Shown here in pieces: positions 44,982-54,930 of a stretch of 64,000 nucleotides of DNA. Made by a program: the position numbers and the translations under genes. Source of the stretch: Bradyrhizobium sp. AUGA SZCCT0283 (GTDB taxonomy: Bacteria > Pseudomonadota > Alphaproteobacteria > Rhizobiales > Xanthobacteraceae); the NCBI RefSeq assembly GCF_018130385.1, contig NZ_JAFCLU010000002.1, forward strand, positions 62,001 through 126,000. Reading direction: 5' to 3'. Numbering within the stretch: position 1 is the stretch's first letter; every line of letters starts with the position of its first letter. The notes beneath the pieces were generated by a model, which searched no databases, had not been told where the DNA came from, and saw only the letters and a list, made by a program, of their open reading frames with translations.

Positions 44982-45653
44982 TCAGGTCCTTTTGGCGATG
45001 CCCTCGATGAAAAGATCGAGGATCGCTTCGGCGGCCTGTTCGGCCTCGGCGGCGTCCACCCCCCAGCGCGGAAAATGGCCGTCAATGTTCATCCGGGCAA
45101 AGCCATAGACCAGCGCCCGGCCGGCGATCTGGACCTGTTTGAGGTCCACGGTGCGGAGCTGGCCTGCCGCAAGGGCTTCCGCCAGCGTGCGTTCACTCAG
45201 CTCGATCAGCTCGGCGTTGTCGCTGCTGATGCCAGCCGCCTTGTCGTGATCGAACAAGCGGCGGCTGGAGATGATTTCGAAATGGGTCGGGTTGCGCATC
45301 GCCCAGCGCAGGTAGGCGAGCCCGAGGCAGCGAAAGCGGCCGAGCGGATCGCCGGGCGCGGCGGCAAGCGCCGCCTCGATCTCGGCGCGGAACCGCCGCT
45401 GCGCTTCCTCCGACACCGCCTGCATCAGGGCGTCGCGGCTCGGAAAATGCCGAAACGGCGCCCCGGGCGACACCCCGGCACGGCGGGCCGCCTCGCGGAC
45501 GCTGACCGTCTCCGCCCCGCCCTCGCCGACCAGTTGCAGCGCGGCGTCGATCAGGACGCGCCGGAGATCGCCGTGATGATACGGTTTTGGCGCGGGCGCT
45601 CGCGAAACGCGGCGGCGCGGTTTGGCGGCGGAGGATTTGGCGGCAGCACGCAT
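44982..45653 (-). CDS. TetR-family transcriptional regulator
   Basis: 223 residues from ATG 45653, chosen for the AGGAGAGGGC just upstream; the frame is open to 45719. A basic tail (KPRRRVSRAPAPK) precedes the helix-turn-helix: HGDLRRVLIDAALQLVGEGG, then VSVREAARRAGVSPGAPFRHF near 52-72. The C-terminal TetR_C_33-type domain follows. It is divergent from the ferric-reductase-like gene at 45892, with 240 bases between that include a palindromic repeat, so that gene or its own promoter is the likely target. Confidence 0.9.
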   Translation of the reverse strand: MRAAAKSSAAKPRRRVSRAPAPKPYHHGDLRRVLIDAALQLVGEGGAETVSVREAARRAGVSPGAPFRHFPSRDALMQAVSEEAQRRFRAEIEAALAAAPGDPLGRFRCLGLAYLRWAMRNPTHFEIISSRRLFDHDKAAGISSDNAELIELSERTLAEALAAGQLRTVDLKQVQIAGRALVYGFARMNIDGHFPRWGVDAAEAEQAAEAILDLFIEGIAKRT

Positions 45654-45751
45654 GCCCTCTCCTACCATCACCGCCTTGTGAATGTAAGCACCGATTACAC
45701 GGATTGACCTGACCCGCACAGCACATGTAACTGGTGATTACATTACCATCC

Positions 45752-45871
45752 GCGTCATTGCGAGTCGAAGCGACTTGTCCGCCGTAGCTTGCAGAGCGAA
45801 GGCGGAAACAATCCATCTCACCGCGAAGAAAGTATGGATTGCTTCGTCGCTTTCGCTCCTCGCAATGACGG
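45752..45871. repeat. Palindromic repeat, CGTCATTGC...GCAATGACGG family (copy 4, longer centre)
   Basis: Left arm CGTCATTGCGAGTCGAAGCG and right arm GATTGCTTCGTCGCTTTCGC then GCAATGACGG surround a longer centre containing GGAAACAATCCATC. It lies in the divergent promoter region of the TetR and membrane-protein genes, close to the latter. Confidence 0.8.
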
Positions 45872-45891
45872 CACAATCTGGGGAGCAAAAC

Positions 45892-46515
45892 ATGCCGACA
45901 CGTCAAAACTGGTTCGATGGCTGGCGGCTGTTCGCCCTGCTCTCGCTGACCCTGCTGGCTTTAAGCATCTGGATCGCCGGCATGCGGGGCTTCGAGGTCG
46001 ACGGCGTGCGCATGGTGATCCGCTTCACCGCACGGACCTCGCTGGTGTTGTTCTGCCTCGCCTTCTCGGCCGCCGCGCTGGCGCTGATGTGGCCCAACGC
46101 GTGGACGCGATGGCTGCGCCGCAACCGCCGCTATCTCGGCGTCAGCTTTGCGGCCTCGCACGCTATCCACGCGGTAGCTATTGCCGCCTTCGCCGTGATG
46201 GATCCCGCAGGCTACGCGGCGGCGACCTCGATCGCATCCTACATTTTCGGCGGCATCGGCTATGCCGTCATCGTTGCCATGACCGCCACCTCGTTCGACC
46301 GCACTGCGGCTGCGATCGGCGCACGCGCCTGGCGCCGGCTGCATCTCGCCGGCGGCTATTATCTGCTGTTTCAGTTCATGGTGTCGTTCGGCAAACGGAT
46401 TCCCGACATGCCGCTCTATGCGCTGTTTCTGATTCCGCTGGTGGCCGTGTTCGCGCTGCGGATGATCGCAATGGCGCCGCGCGCGCAGGCCACGGTGCGG
46501 ACGGGAGGATCCTAA
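45892..46515 (+). CDS. Ferric reductase-like transmembrane protein
   Basis: 207 residues from ATG 45892 (GGGGAGC upstream). Five to six predicted helices; histidines that could bind haem lie in SHAIHAVAIAA (about 86-96) and RLHLAGGYYLLFQF (about 150-163), the pattern of the ferric reductase/MsrQ membrane domain. It lacks the FAD/NAD domain, so it would need an electron partner. Its TAA shares bases with the stop codon of the converging small gene at 46512. Confidence 0.75.
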   Translation: MPTRQNWFDGWRLFALLSLTLLALSIWIAGMRGFEVDGVRMVIRFTARTSLVLFCLAFSAAALALMWPNAWTRWLRRNRRYLGVSFAASHAIHAVAIAAFAVMDPAGYAAATSIASYIFGGIGYAVIVAMTATSFDRTAAAIGARAWRRLHLAGGYYLLFQFMVSFGKRIPDMPLYALFLIPLVAVFALRMIAMAPRAQATVRTGGS

Positions 46516-46754
46516 TCGCCCGCAACCAAATGATATTTCCGTCCAAGCCGGCGGTGCACTGACATGACGGCGCGGTCGACGTCGCTGATCAGGCTGTCGC
46601 CGAGAATGACGTTGGGGATTTCCCAGTTCCGGCCCTCGCGAATGTTTGGCAAGCCCCGCACGGCAGGGACCGACGCCGTTTCGCACCCCGGCTGGCTACG
46701 AAGCGCGGCGTCGGCGATTTGCGTCAGCTCCGCTCTTTTCTTTCCCGTCGTCAC
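46512..46754 (-). CDS. Small conserved-looking protein, function unknown
   Basis: 80 residues from GTG 46754, whose GTGA overlaps the stop of the LprI-like gene upstream; that coupling is the main evidence that it is real. The sequence begins MTTGKKRAELTQIADAALRS, has a central WEIPNVILGDSLISDVDRAV and ends MSVHRRLGRKYHLVAGD. No signal peptide, no membrane segment and no motif I recognise. It converges on the ferric-reductase-like gene with overlapping stop codons. Confidence 0.6.
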   Translation of the reverse strand: MTTGKKRAELTQIADAALRSQPGCETASVPAVRGLPNIREGRNWEIPNVILGDSLISDVDRAVMSVHRRLGRKYHLVAGD

Positions 46755-47128
46755 TGCTGGCCGAGGCCTTCGAGTTCTTTGGCGCGCGCTTCCGTCATGC
46801 TGCGCATGCATTCGCCGGCATCGAGCCGCGCGATGGTGCCCTCGCCCATCCCGTAATAGAGGCAATTGGCGTCGCGGTACTGGATCCACAGCCGCTGCGC
46901 CGCGCGCAACTGATCGCGCTGCGCGCTACCTGCATCCTGCACCGCCTTCTGGTAGGCGGCGTTCAATCGCTTGTCCCATTGCGCGGTCCTGGCCTTGAGA
47001 CATTCCACCATCTGGAACGTGTTGCCGTCGCAGGATTGTTCGGGGTCGCCCTGATCGCCGGCTTGGGCGACCGACACGAGCGCAAGGACGGCCGCCAGGC
47101 CGATTGCCGTTCGCACCATCATGCTCAT
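46751..47128 (-). CDS. LprI-like (DUF1311) periplasmic protein
   Basis: 125 residues. A Sec signal peptide (MSMMVRTAIGLAAVLALVSVAQA, cleavage near residue 23), then a DUF1311/LprI-like domain: two pairs of cysteines (SCDGNT..ECL and ANCLYYG..ECM) and the helix LRAAQRLWIQYRDANC. LprI of Mycobacterium inhibits lysozyme; role in proteobacteria is unclear. It overlaps the SDR gene upstream by four bases (ATGA) and the small gene downstream by four (GTGA). Confidence 0.82.
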   Translation of the reverse strand: MSMMVRTAIGLAAVLALVSVAQAGDQGDPEQSCDGNTFQMVECLKARTAQWDKRLNAAYQKAVQDAGSAQRDQLRAAQRLWIQYRDANCLYYGMGEGTIARLDAGECMRSMTEARAKELEGLGQQ

Positions 47129-47976
47129 CCCTGCGGCATCAGGCCGAGGCGCTTGGCGATGATCCGGTCGAGGGTGCGCTTGGGCAGCACCGCTGCCATC
47201 AACCGCTGCATCGGATCCGGCACGATCGTATAGCGCACCTTGGGGTTCGGCAGCGTCAATGCCTCGAACACCTTCTCGGCAATCGTCTCGGCCGGCAATC
47301 CGGTGGCACCAAGGCCCAGCATGAAGGCGCGGATTTTCTCCAGCGCCGGAAGATACGGCGAATTCTTGTAGGCGGAGATGTCGACCTCCTCGGCCTTGCT
47401 CCAGATCGGCGTCTTTACCGCGCCCGGCGCAATGATGATGACGTCGATCCCGAACAGCATCAGTTCGCGGCGCAGGCTCTCCGACAGCCCCTCGATCGCA
47501 TGCTTGGAGGCGGAATAGGCCGAGGTCATCGGATTGCCGTTCCTGCCGGCGACCGAGGAGATCATCACGATCCGGCCCCTAGGTCCCTTCAGGGCCGGAT
47601 CGGAGCCGAGCAGCGGCCCGAAAGCCTGGGTTGCGATAACAGGTCCGATGAAGTTGACCTCCATCTGGCGGCGGAATTCGTCGGCGGCGAGTTCGAGCAC
47701 GGGACCTGAGACCGCGATGCCGGCATTGTTGACGAGGCCGGCGAGCGTTTCGCCGTCGAGGGCGCCCCGGACCTCGCGCGCGGCGGCCAGCACGGCGGCC
47801 TCATCGGTGACGTCGAAGATCAATGGCGTGAAGCTTGCCCCGAACTCGCCCTTGAGGCGGTCGGCATCGGCCCGCTTGCGCACGCTGCCGAACACGCGGA
47901 AACCGCGATCGAGCAGCAATTTCGCGCTAGCCCAGCCGATGCCGGTGGACGCGCCGGTAATGACAACAGATCTCAT
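47125..47976 (-). CDS. Short-chain dehydrogenase/reductase
   Basis: 283 residues with a classical SDR layout: TGASTGIGWASAKLL near the N terminus for NAD(P), NNAGI near 87-91, Ser142 in ISSVAGR, and YSASKHA with the catalytic Tyr and Lys near 157-162. Substrate unknown. It is first of a three-gene overlapping operon with the LprI-like and the small unknown gene. Confidence 0.9.
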   Translation of the reverse strand: MRSVVITGASTGIGWASAKLLLDRGFRVFGSVRKRADADRLKGEFGASFTPLIFDVTDEAAVLAAAREVRGALDGETLAGLVNNAGIAVSGPVLELAADEFRRQMEVNFIGPVIATQAFGPLLGSDPALKGPRGRIVMISSVAGRNGNPMTSAYSASKHAIEGLSESLRRELMLFGIDVIIIAPGAVKTPIWSKAEEVDISAYKNSPYLPALEKIRAFMLGLGATGLPAETIAEKVFEALTLPNPKVRYTIVPDPMQRLMAAVLPKRTLDRIIAKRLGLMPQG

Positions 47977-48429
47977 GGTACCAAGCCCTCAGGGGTTTAA
48001 TGAATTTCGTCGTGAAGGAATGCTTAAGCGCCGGCTTCTTGAGCTTCCTCCGCGGGGGCGGCCAGCCTTGACGGCGTCTTGTTCGGCAAGTTGCTATTCG
48101 AGTTTTCCCGGGAACGGTTTGGAGAGGATAGCAGCCGGACCGGGATACCGGAAGCGGTGGCGCATGCATGATGCCGTTCGACATCGGCGATTTATCGCGT
48201 GAAATCGCCGCATACATCCCAATCGCATTGGTAAAGCAATTCGGAACGCGGCGCCTGCAATGCAAGGCGCGCTTCGACGCCGGTGTGTCCACGACGACCG
48301 CGGCAAGCGATTACCTGCTTCCCGTGCCGCCGATCTGTATTTCTTCCGGTTTCGGCCTTTAACGCGAGCGTAAGGCTCGGCCCGTCATTGTGCGCGCCAA
48401 CCCTTCAACAACCAGACAGGCTGCCCACA
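47977..48429. other. Gene-free stretch between the SDR and DUF2336 genes
   Basis: About 450 bases between divergent genes. I found no convincing gene, repeat or promoter consensus in it; short open frames here have no ribosome site and no recognisable protein. Confidence 0.5.
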
Positions 48430-49533
48430 ATGGTGCAACAGCCGGCGCACTCGATCATTGCCGAACTTGAAGATGCCGTCCGAGGCGGTTCATCTGCCCG
48501 CCGCGTGGAAACCCTGCGGCAGGTCACCGATCTCTTCCTCAATGACGGGGAACGCCTCAGCGACGACCAGGTCAAGGTCTTCGACGACGTGCTCTGCCTG
48601 CTGATCGCGCGCGTCGAAACGCGGGCCAAGGCCGAACTCTCCAAGCGGCTGGCGCCGCTCGACTACGCCCCGTTCGAAGTCATCCAGCATCTGGCCTGGG
48701 ACGACGAGATCGAGGTCGCCGGCAGCGTGCTTGCCAATTCCAGCCGGCTCGGGACCGACGTGCTGGTCGAGATCGCCAGCAGCAAGGGGCAGGATCACCT
48801 GCTCGCCATTTCCGGCCGGGCCGAGCTTCCCGCGGCCGTGACCGACGTTATCGTCGATCGCGGCGAAGGCCAGGTGATCCGAAAACTCGCCAACAACGCC
48901 GGCGCCAAGTTTTCCGACCAGGGCTATTCCACTATCGTCGCCCGCGCCGGCGCGGACGACGAACTGGTCGAAATCCTCGGCCTTCGCGCCGATTTCCCGG
49001 CCAAGTTCATGGGCGACCTGTTGCGCCGCGCCAAGGATACGGTTCGCACCCGGCTTCTGGCCATCGCGCCGCCGACGGTCCAGGAAGAGATCAAACGGGT
49101 CTTGAACGAGATCGCCCGCGAGGCGCCGCCCGCTGGGCGGAGCTTCGGCGTCGCCGAGGAACTCGTGAAGCTGATGAAGGGGCTGAACGAGCTGGACGAC
49201 GCGGCGGTCTATAATTTCGCCGAAACGAAAAAGTTCGACGAGGTCACGGTTGCGATCGCGCTTCTCAATGAGATGCCAGTCGAAATGATGGCCCGGCTGA
49301 TGGAAGGCCCCCGCGCCGACCTCCTCCTCATTCCCTGCCGGTCGGCCCGCCTGAACTGGCCGACGGTCGAGTCGATCCTGCGCAACCGGCCGGTAATGCC
49401 TTCGGTCAACGAGCAGACGCTGGAGATCGCGGAGCGCGATTACCGGAAACTGTCGATGGAGACGGCCCAGCGCACCGTCCGCTTCTGGCAGCTTCACAAC
49501 AAGATCGAGAAGGAACCGGTGCGGCCGAATTGA
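48430..49533 (+). CDS. DUF2336 protein
   Basis: 367 residues from ATG 48430; the frame is open further upstream without a start signal. The sequence is helical and repeat-like (VIQHLAWDDEIEVAGSVLAN, later VIVDRGEGQVIRKLANN), which is the HEAT-like pattern of the alphaproteobacterial DUF2336 family. No signal peptide. Family members often contain response-regulator-adjacent helical domains of unknown role; no such partner is next to it here. Confidence 0.78.
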   Translation: MVQQPAHSIIAELEDAVRGGSSARRVETLRQVTDLFLNDGERLSDDQVKVFDDVLCLLIARVETRAKAELSKRLAPLDYAPFEVIQHLAWDDEIEVAGSVLANSSRLGTDVLVEIASSKGQDHLLAISGRAELPAAVTDVIVDRGEGQVIRKLANNAGAKFSDQGYSTIVARAGADDELVEILGLRADFPAKFMGDLLRRAKDTVRTRLLAIAPPTVQEEIKRVLNEIAREAPPAGRSFGVAEELVKLMKGLNELDDAAVYNFAETKKFDEVTVAIALLNEMPVEMMARLMEGPRADLLLIPCRSARLNWPTVESILRNRPVMPSVNEQTLEIAERDYRKLSMETAQRTVRFWQLHNKIEKEPVRPN

Positions 49534-49643
49534 GCCTTGCCTGCGCGCGCCGTGGTCACGGCGCTGCGCTGGGGTCGAGGCGCATCATCCGGGTCTCACG
49601 GCGTGTGACCGGTAGCTGCCCCCGCGGCAGGGACCCGAACCGC

Positions 49644-50474
49644 TCATTCCAGCGCGCGATCCAGCCAGCCATCGCCGCCGCCTTTGACCCATTCAAAACC
49701 CAGCCGCCGGGGCAAATCGACACCCTCGGGGCGAAGCATCCGCACCTCGGGGTGTTCGAAACTGTCCGGCATCAGGCAGAACCCGAGGCCGGCCGCCACC
49801 ATCGCGAGCGCGCGCGCATCGCTGTCGGTTTGTGCGACGACTTGCGGCCGCACCTTCCACGCGTCGAGAATCCGCGATGCCGACTGCAATTGCTCGCAGT
49901 GCACGCGCACGATCAGCGGCTGACCCGCCAATATCTCCGGGGAGACCGGCCCGCGGGGAAACGTGCGGGCGGAAACGGCCAGCGCCTGCCGGTCTGCCGC
50001 CAGCTCCGATTGCCGATGGCCGCGCGCCGCCGATCCCAAAGCCGTCAGGACGACATCGTAGCGGCCGTTGGCAAGCCGCTGCTGCAGCTTGGCAAGCGGT
50101 GCATCCTCGGTTCGCCACGACCGTCCCGGCTCGACCGCCCGCAACCGCGCAATGCATTGCGCCACGAAGGCCGGAGCAATCGTCGGCAGAATTCCAAGCC
50201 GCAGCGGCCTGCCTGGCGGCTTGCCGCCGGACGCCGCCTTGAGCCGTTCGGCCTGGCGCAGAATCGACCGCGAGGTCTCCAGCACCTCCTCGCCCCGCGG
50301 CGTGAGCCGCACGCCGCGCGCATGTCGCTCCAGAAGAGCGAACCCCAGCTCGGCTTCGAGGGCGGCGATCGCGGCCGACAGCGTCGGCTGCGTGACGAAG
50401 GCGCGGCGCGCGCCGGCGCTGAAACTGCCCGCTTCGGCGACAGCAACGAAATACCTGATCTGCTTGAAGTCCAT
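49644..50474 (-). CDS. LysR-family transcriptional regulator
   Basis: 276 residues from ATG 50474. The winged helix reads MDFKQIRYFVAVAEAGSFSA, then VTQPTLSAAIAALEAELGF with the recognition helix near 29-47. The effector domain follows from about 90 (RLGILPTIAPAF). It is slightly short for the family (about 300) at the C terminus. It diverges from a thioesterase gene 104 bases away, the usual target layout for LysR regulators. Confidence 0.93.
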   Translation of the reverse strand: MDFKQIRYFVAVAEAGSFSAGARRAFVTQPTLSAAIAALEAELGFALLERHARGVRLTPRGEEVLETSRSILRQAERLKAASGGKPPGRPLRLGILPTIAPAFVAQCIARLRAVEPGRSWRTEDAPLAKLQQRLANGRYDVVLTALGSAARGHRQSELAADRQALAVSARTFPRGPVSPEILAGQPLIVRVHCEQLQSASRILDAWKVRPQVVAQTDSDARALAMVAAGLGFCLMPDSFEHPEVRMLRPEGVDLPRRLGFEWVKGGGDGWLDRALE

Positions 50475-50577
50475 CCATAGAGAATATCTATGGCTCGATA
50501 TCGAAGCAATCGGCATTGCCTAGACCTCTCGCCGGTCCGAGCATTGACGCCGGTCCAACAGCCGGGAGGGAGCCACG

Positions 50578-51012
50578 ATGACCACGCACGATGCGATCCG
50601 CGCACTGGTCGAACGGGTCACCTACGCCCCCGGCTATACCAGCGCCGTCGGCACCAGGGTCGAGAGCGCGGAGCCCGGCTATGTCGCGGTGTCTCTCGCC
50701 AAGACCGACGATCTCTTGCAGGCGAACGGTTTCTTTCATGGCGGCGTCATTGCCGGGCTGGCGGACCATGCCGGCGGCGGGGCGGTCACCACCGCGATGC
50801 CGCCCGGCCGGTTCGCGGTGACGATCAACCTGCAGGTCAGCTTCCTCGCCCCGGCGAAAGGCACCTCGCTGATCGCACGCGCCCGCGCGCTTCAGGTTGG
50901 AAGCACGATCGGCGTGGCTCGTGTTGACGTGGCATCGCTGGCCGACGGGGTGGAGACGCCGTGCGCGGTGGCGGTCGTGACGCTTCGCGGCGTCGACTTC
51001 CCGGCCCAATAA
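50578..51012 (+). CDS. PaaI-family hotdog thioesterase
   Basis: 144 residues. The hotdog fold is shown by NGFFHGGVIAGLADHAGGGA near 50-69, with the catalytic Asp/His neighbourhood HGG...ADHA, and by FAVTINLQVSFLAPAKG. Such enzymes cleave acyl- or aryl-CoA esters. A GGGAGGGAGCC site precedes ATG 50578. It is probably controlled by the divergent LysR regulator. Substrate not predicted. Confidence 0.9.
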   Translation: MTTHDAIRALVERVTYAPGYTSAVGTRVESAEPGYVAVSLAKTDDLLQANGFFHGGVIAGLADHAGGGAVTTAMPPGRFAVTINLQVSFLAPAKGTSLIARARALQVGSTIGVARVDVASLADGVETPCAVAVVTLRGVDFPAQ

Positions 51013-51451
51013 AAGCCACGCAATGCAAGAGAGTACGGGCACGTTCCGACGATGGAACGCGCATTGCTGCCAGGCGATGCGGGGTCGAGCCCCGGTTCGC
51101 TGCTGATCCAGCACATGAGATGTTCGGAGCCGCGGAAACCAATAGCCGGTCCGGCTCTTCAACGACTGCCGATCTCGTTTCGCGAACGAGAATGCAGATT
51201 AAGCAACCGCGCTTTGACTCGGTAAACGCTGGCTTTTCTGTCGCTAATGTAATTGTTGAATTGCTTCGCACCAAGAATGTGCATGAAGCGTCAGCTCTTC
51301 GTTTTGGCCCGGGCGGCGCACTCGGCGCGGCGCGTTGAAGAATATAGTTGAGCCATCAATTCTTCGAAGAAACGGCGAGACCGCGTTCGCGATCTCGCCG
51401 GATAATGCCGATCAAGGCTTAAGATTTGGTGTTGCAGCGCGAGGTAGCTTT
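51013..51451. other. Gene-free stretch after the thioesterase
   Basis: About 440 bases before a palindromic repeat. No supported gene, no clear terminator stem with a T-run, no recognisable RNA. Confidence 0.45.
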
Positions 51452-51550
51452 GTAGGGTACAGGGTGGGCAAAGGCGCGTCAGCGCCGTGCCCACCATCTA
51501 TCCACTGAGTGGTCTGAATGGTGGGCACGCTTGCGCTTTGCCCACTCTAC
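51452..51550. repeat. Inverted repeat, GGTGGGCA...TGCCCACC family (copy 2)
   Basis: Bounded by GTAGGGTA and CTCTAC. Inside, GGGTGGGCAAAGGCGCG / CAGCGCCGTGCCCACC forms one hairpin and GGTGGGCACGC / GCGCTTTGCCCAC another, as in the copy at 36917. It begins 10 bases past the ilvC stop, on the downstream side. Confidence 0.82.
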
Positions 51551-51559
51551 GAACCAGCC

Positions 51560-52687
<1,128 letters not shown>

Positions 52688-52724
52688 TCAGGGGAAACCC
52701 GTTTATGCATGGCGCGGTGCGGCA

Positions 52725-53327
52725 TCATGCGTCCATGAAGACCGGATAGAGCGAGGCCAGCAGCAGCACCGCCATGACGATGTTGAAAGCCCGCACCGCC
52801 CGCCGGGAGGTCAGGACCGGCCGCAGCGCGGTGCCGAACAGGGCCCAGGCGGTGCAGGACAGGATGCCCAGGAGCAGGCTCAAGCCGACCTGGATCGCGA
52901 TGTTCCAGGGATAGGCGGCGATCGCCGCATAGGCGGTGATGGTGCCGATCACCATGACCCAGCCCTTGGCGTTGACCCATTGGAACATGGCCGCGCCCCA
53001 GAACGTCATCGGCCCGCGACTGTTGTCCTGATCCGCCGACGGCGGCTCGGACATCGCGATATGGGCGGCGAGATAGACCAGATAGGCCACGCCAGCATAT
53101 TTCAGGATGGTCTGCAGCACCGGATAGGCGATGAAGATGGTGCCGAGACCGAGTCCAACCGCGCCGATCATGAAGGCGAAGCCGACGGTGATCCCCATGA
53201 TGTGGGGGATGGTGGGACGGAAGCCGTAGGTCAGGCCCGACGACAGCAGCATGATGTTGTTCGGTCCCGGCGTAAAGAACATCACGGTGGCGAACATGAC
53301 GAAGGCGATCAGGAGCGAATGCGACAT
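52725..53327 (-). CDS. LysE/RhtB-family amino-acid exporter
   Basis: 200 residues with six hydrophobic segments. The LysE family signature FTPGPNNIMLLSSGLTYGFR is near 19-38 and GAAMFQWVNAKGWVMVIG near 111-128. RhtB-like members export homoserine, threonine or other small amino acids. It is seven bases downstream of the EamA transporter gene. Confidence 0.9.
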   Translation of the reverse strand: MSHSLLIAFVMFATVMFFTPGPNNIMLLSSGLTYGFRPTIPHIMGITVGFAFMIGAVGLGLGTIFIAYPVLQTILKYAGVAYLVYLAAHIAMSEPPSADQDNSRGPMTFWGAAMFQWVNAKGWVMVIGTITAYAAIAAYPWNIAIQVGLSLLLGILSCTAWALFGTALRPVLTSRRAVRAFNIVMAVLLLASLYPVFMDA

Positions 53328-53334
53328 GGGGGCC

Positions 53335-54225
53335 TCACGCGATCTTTGGCAGAACTTGTTTTTCTAAGGCCTCGGGCCGCTTCGACAGCAGCATGACGGC
53401 AATGCCGCCCACCACCGTGACCATCCCGGCGAGCCGCAGCGGCCCGAAGGTTTCGCCGAACACCAAGCTCGACGCAGCCGAGCCGACGAACGGCACCAGC
53501 AGCGCGAACGGCACCACCTGCGCCGCCGGGTAGTCCCGCAGCAGCCTCCCCCACAGCCAGTAGGCGATGCTGGTGGAAACGCCGCCGAGACCGATCATGC
53601 ACATCAGGCCGGTCAGCGACATATGGGTCAGTGCATGCCAGGTCGGCTGCGGGCCGTTGCTGACCAAAGTCAGTGCAAGCAACGGGACCGCCGCGACCAG
53701 ACACAGCCACGCGAACAGGTCGAACATCGGCACATCAGGCGCGCGCCGGAGCAGAAGATTGCCGGCCGCGAAGCTGAGCGGCGAGATCATCAATATGGCG
53801 AAGGCGCTGATGCTGAAATCGTAACCGACGGTGCCGCAGATCATCAGCAGGCCGACCGTGGCAACGCCGATGCCCACCGTCTGCCACGCGCTCGGCCGCT
53901 CGCGGAACAGCAGCGCGGCAAAGCCGATGGTGAACAGCGCCTGGCTCTGCACGATCACGCTGGAAAGGCCGACGGGAACGCCATGGGCGATGGCAAAGGC
54001 CTGGGCGAGGAACTGGCCGAGGAACAGCGTGAAGCTGATCGAGGCCAGCACGCTCCATGAAACTTTCGGCCGCGCCACGAACAGGCAGGGCAAGGCGGCG
54101 ATCGAAAAGCGCAGCGTCGTCATCAGTTCCGGCGAAAACTCGTTGAGCGCGATCCGGCTCGCGACAAAGGCAAGCCCCCAGATCACCGCTACCAGGACGG
54201 CGATGCAGACATCGGCCGGTTTCAT
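53335..54225 (-). CDS. EamA-family (drug/metabolite) transporter
   Basis: 296 residues with ten predicted helices in two EamA repeats: VAVIWGLAFVASRIALNEFSP (11-31) opens the first, ISPLSFAAGNLLLRRAPDVP (about 145-164) the second. Relatives export cysteine, threonine or other metabolites. It lies between a methyltransferase and the LysE-like exporter in the ilv run. Ends four to eight bases before its neighbour, so probably co-transcribed. Confidence 0.9.
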   Translation of the reverse strand: MKPADVCIAVLVAVIWGLAFVASRIALNEFSPELMTTLRFSIAALPCLFVARPKVSWSVLASISFTLFLGQFLAQAFAIAHGVPVGLSSVIVQSQALFTIGFAALLFRERPSAWQTVGIGVATVGLLMICGTVGYDFSISAFAILMISPLSFAAGNLLLRRAPDVPMFDLFAWLCLVAAVPLLALTLVSNGPQPTWHALTHMSLTGLMCMIGLGGVSTSIAYWLWGRLLRDYPAAQVVPFALLVPFVGSAASSLVFGETFGPLRLAGMVTVVGGIAVMLLSKRPEALEKQVLPKIA

Positions 54226-54231
54226 TTTTTT

Positions 54232-54927
54232 CTAGCTCTGTTGGTCCGGCTTTGGTTTGCGCAGGAGGTAGGTGCCGTGGAGGGGCGCGTGATAGTCGAC
54301 CGATTGCAGCGTGAAGCCGACATCGGTCAGCATGCGCTCGATCACCCAGCCGAAGGTCGAGTATTCGTCGCGCATATGGGTGACCACGCCTTCGCGCTGG
54401 AAATCGTGGTTCTTGATGGTGAACTCAGCCCACTGCTCGACATCGCGCTCGGTGCCGTCGGGCGTGCTGACGAACACGATGTCGCGCAGGTAGAAATTGG
54501 CGCCGGGCTTCAGCGCCGCATAGATTCTTGCCAGCGCCACCGCCTTCCAGAAATCCGGCAAATGATGCAGCGTGAACTCGCTGACGATCAGGTCGTAGGA
54601 ATTCGGCTGGTAGGCGAAGCTGAGCATGCCCGCCGGCTGGGTGCGGATCGCCACCTTGCGGTCGCGGGCCTGGATGTTGGCGAGCGCCAGCATCGCCGGC
54701 GAAATATCGATCGCGTCGACTTCGGCGCCCATCAGCGCGGCTTCGCAGGCCAGCACGCCGTTGCCGCAGCCGATATCGGCCACCCGCCAGCCCTTCTGCA
54801 CGGCGAGCATGGTCAGCGCCGCGCGGGCGCGGAGATCGCTGTCGTCATGCCGGTCATAGATCGAGGCGACCGCGGAATCGAGCCCGAGCTGCCGCCTTTG
54901 ATTGTAATACCAGTCCCGCGCCAGCAT
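54232..54927 (-). CDS. Class I SAM-dependent methyltransferase
   Basis: 231 residues. Motif I is VADIGCGNGVLACEAA near 48-63, motif II acidic VDAIDISPAML near 68-78, and the motif IV region YDLIVSEFTLHHLPDF near 113-128. The substrate is not evident. It starts three bases after ilvH, so it is co-transcribed with the acetolactate synthase small subunit; the reason is unknown. Confidence 0.86.
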   Translation of the reverse strand: MLARDWYYNQRRQLGLDSAVASIYDRHDDSDLRARAALTMLAVQKGWRVADIGCGNGVLACEAALMGAEVDAIDISPAMLALANIQARDRKVAIRTQPAGMLSFAYQPNSYDLIVSEFTLHHLPDFWKAVALARIYAALKPGANFYLRDIVFVSTPDGTERDVEQWAEFTIKNHDFQREGVVTHMRDEYSTFGWVIERMLTDVGFTLQSVDYHAPLHGTYLLRKPKPDQQS

Positions 54928-54930
54928 GGT

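Noticed and set aside
51013..51559. Possible small genes after the thioesterase
   Set aside because: Open frames there have no ribosome sites, contain repeat DNA or overlap the opposite strand without recognisable protein sequence.
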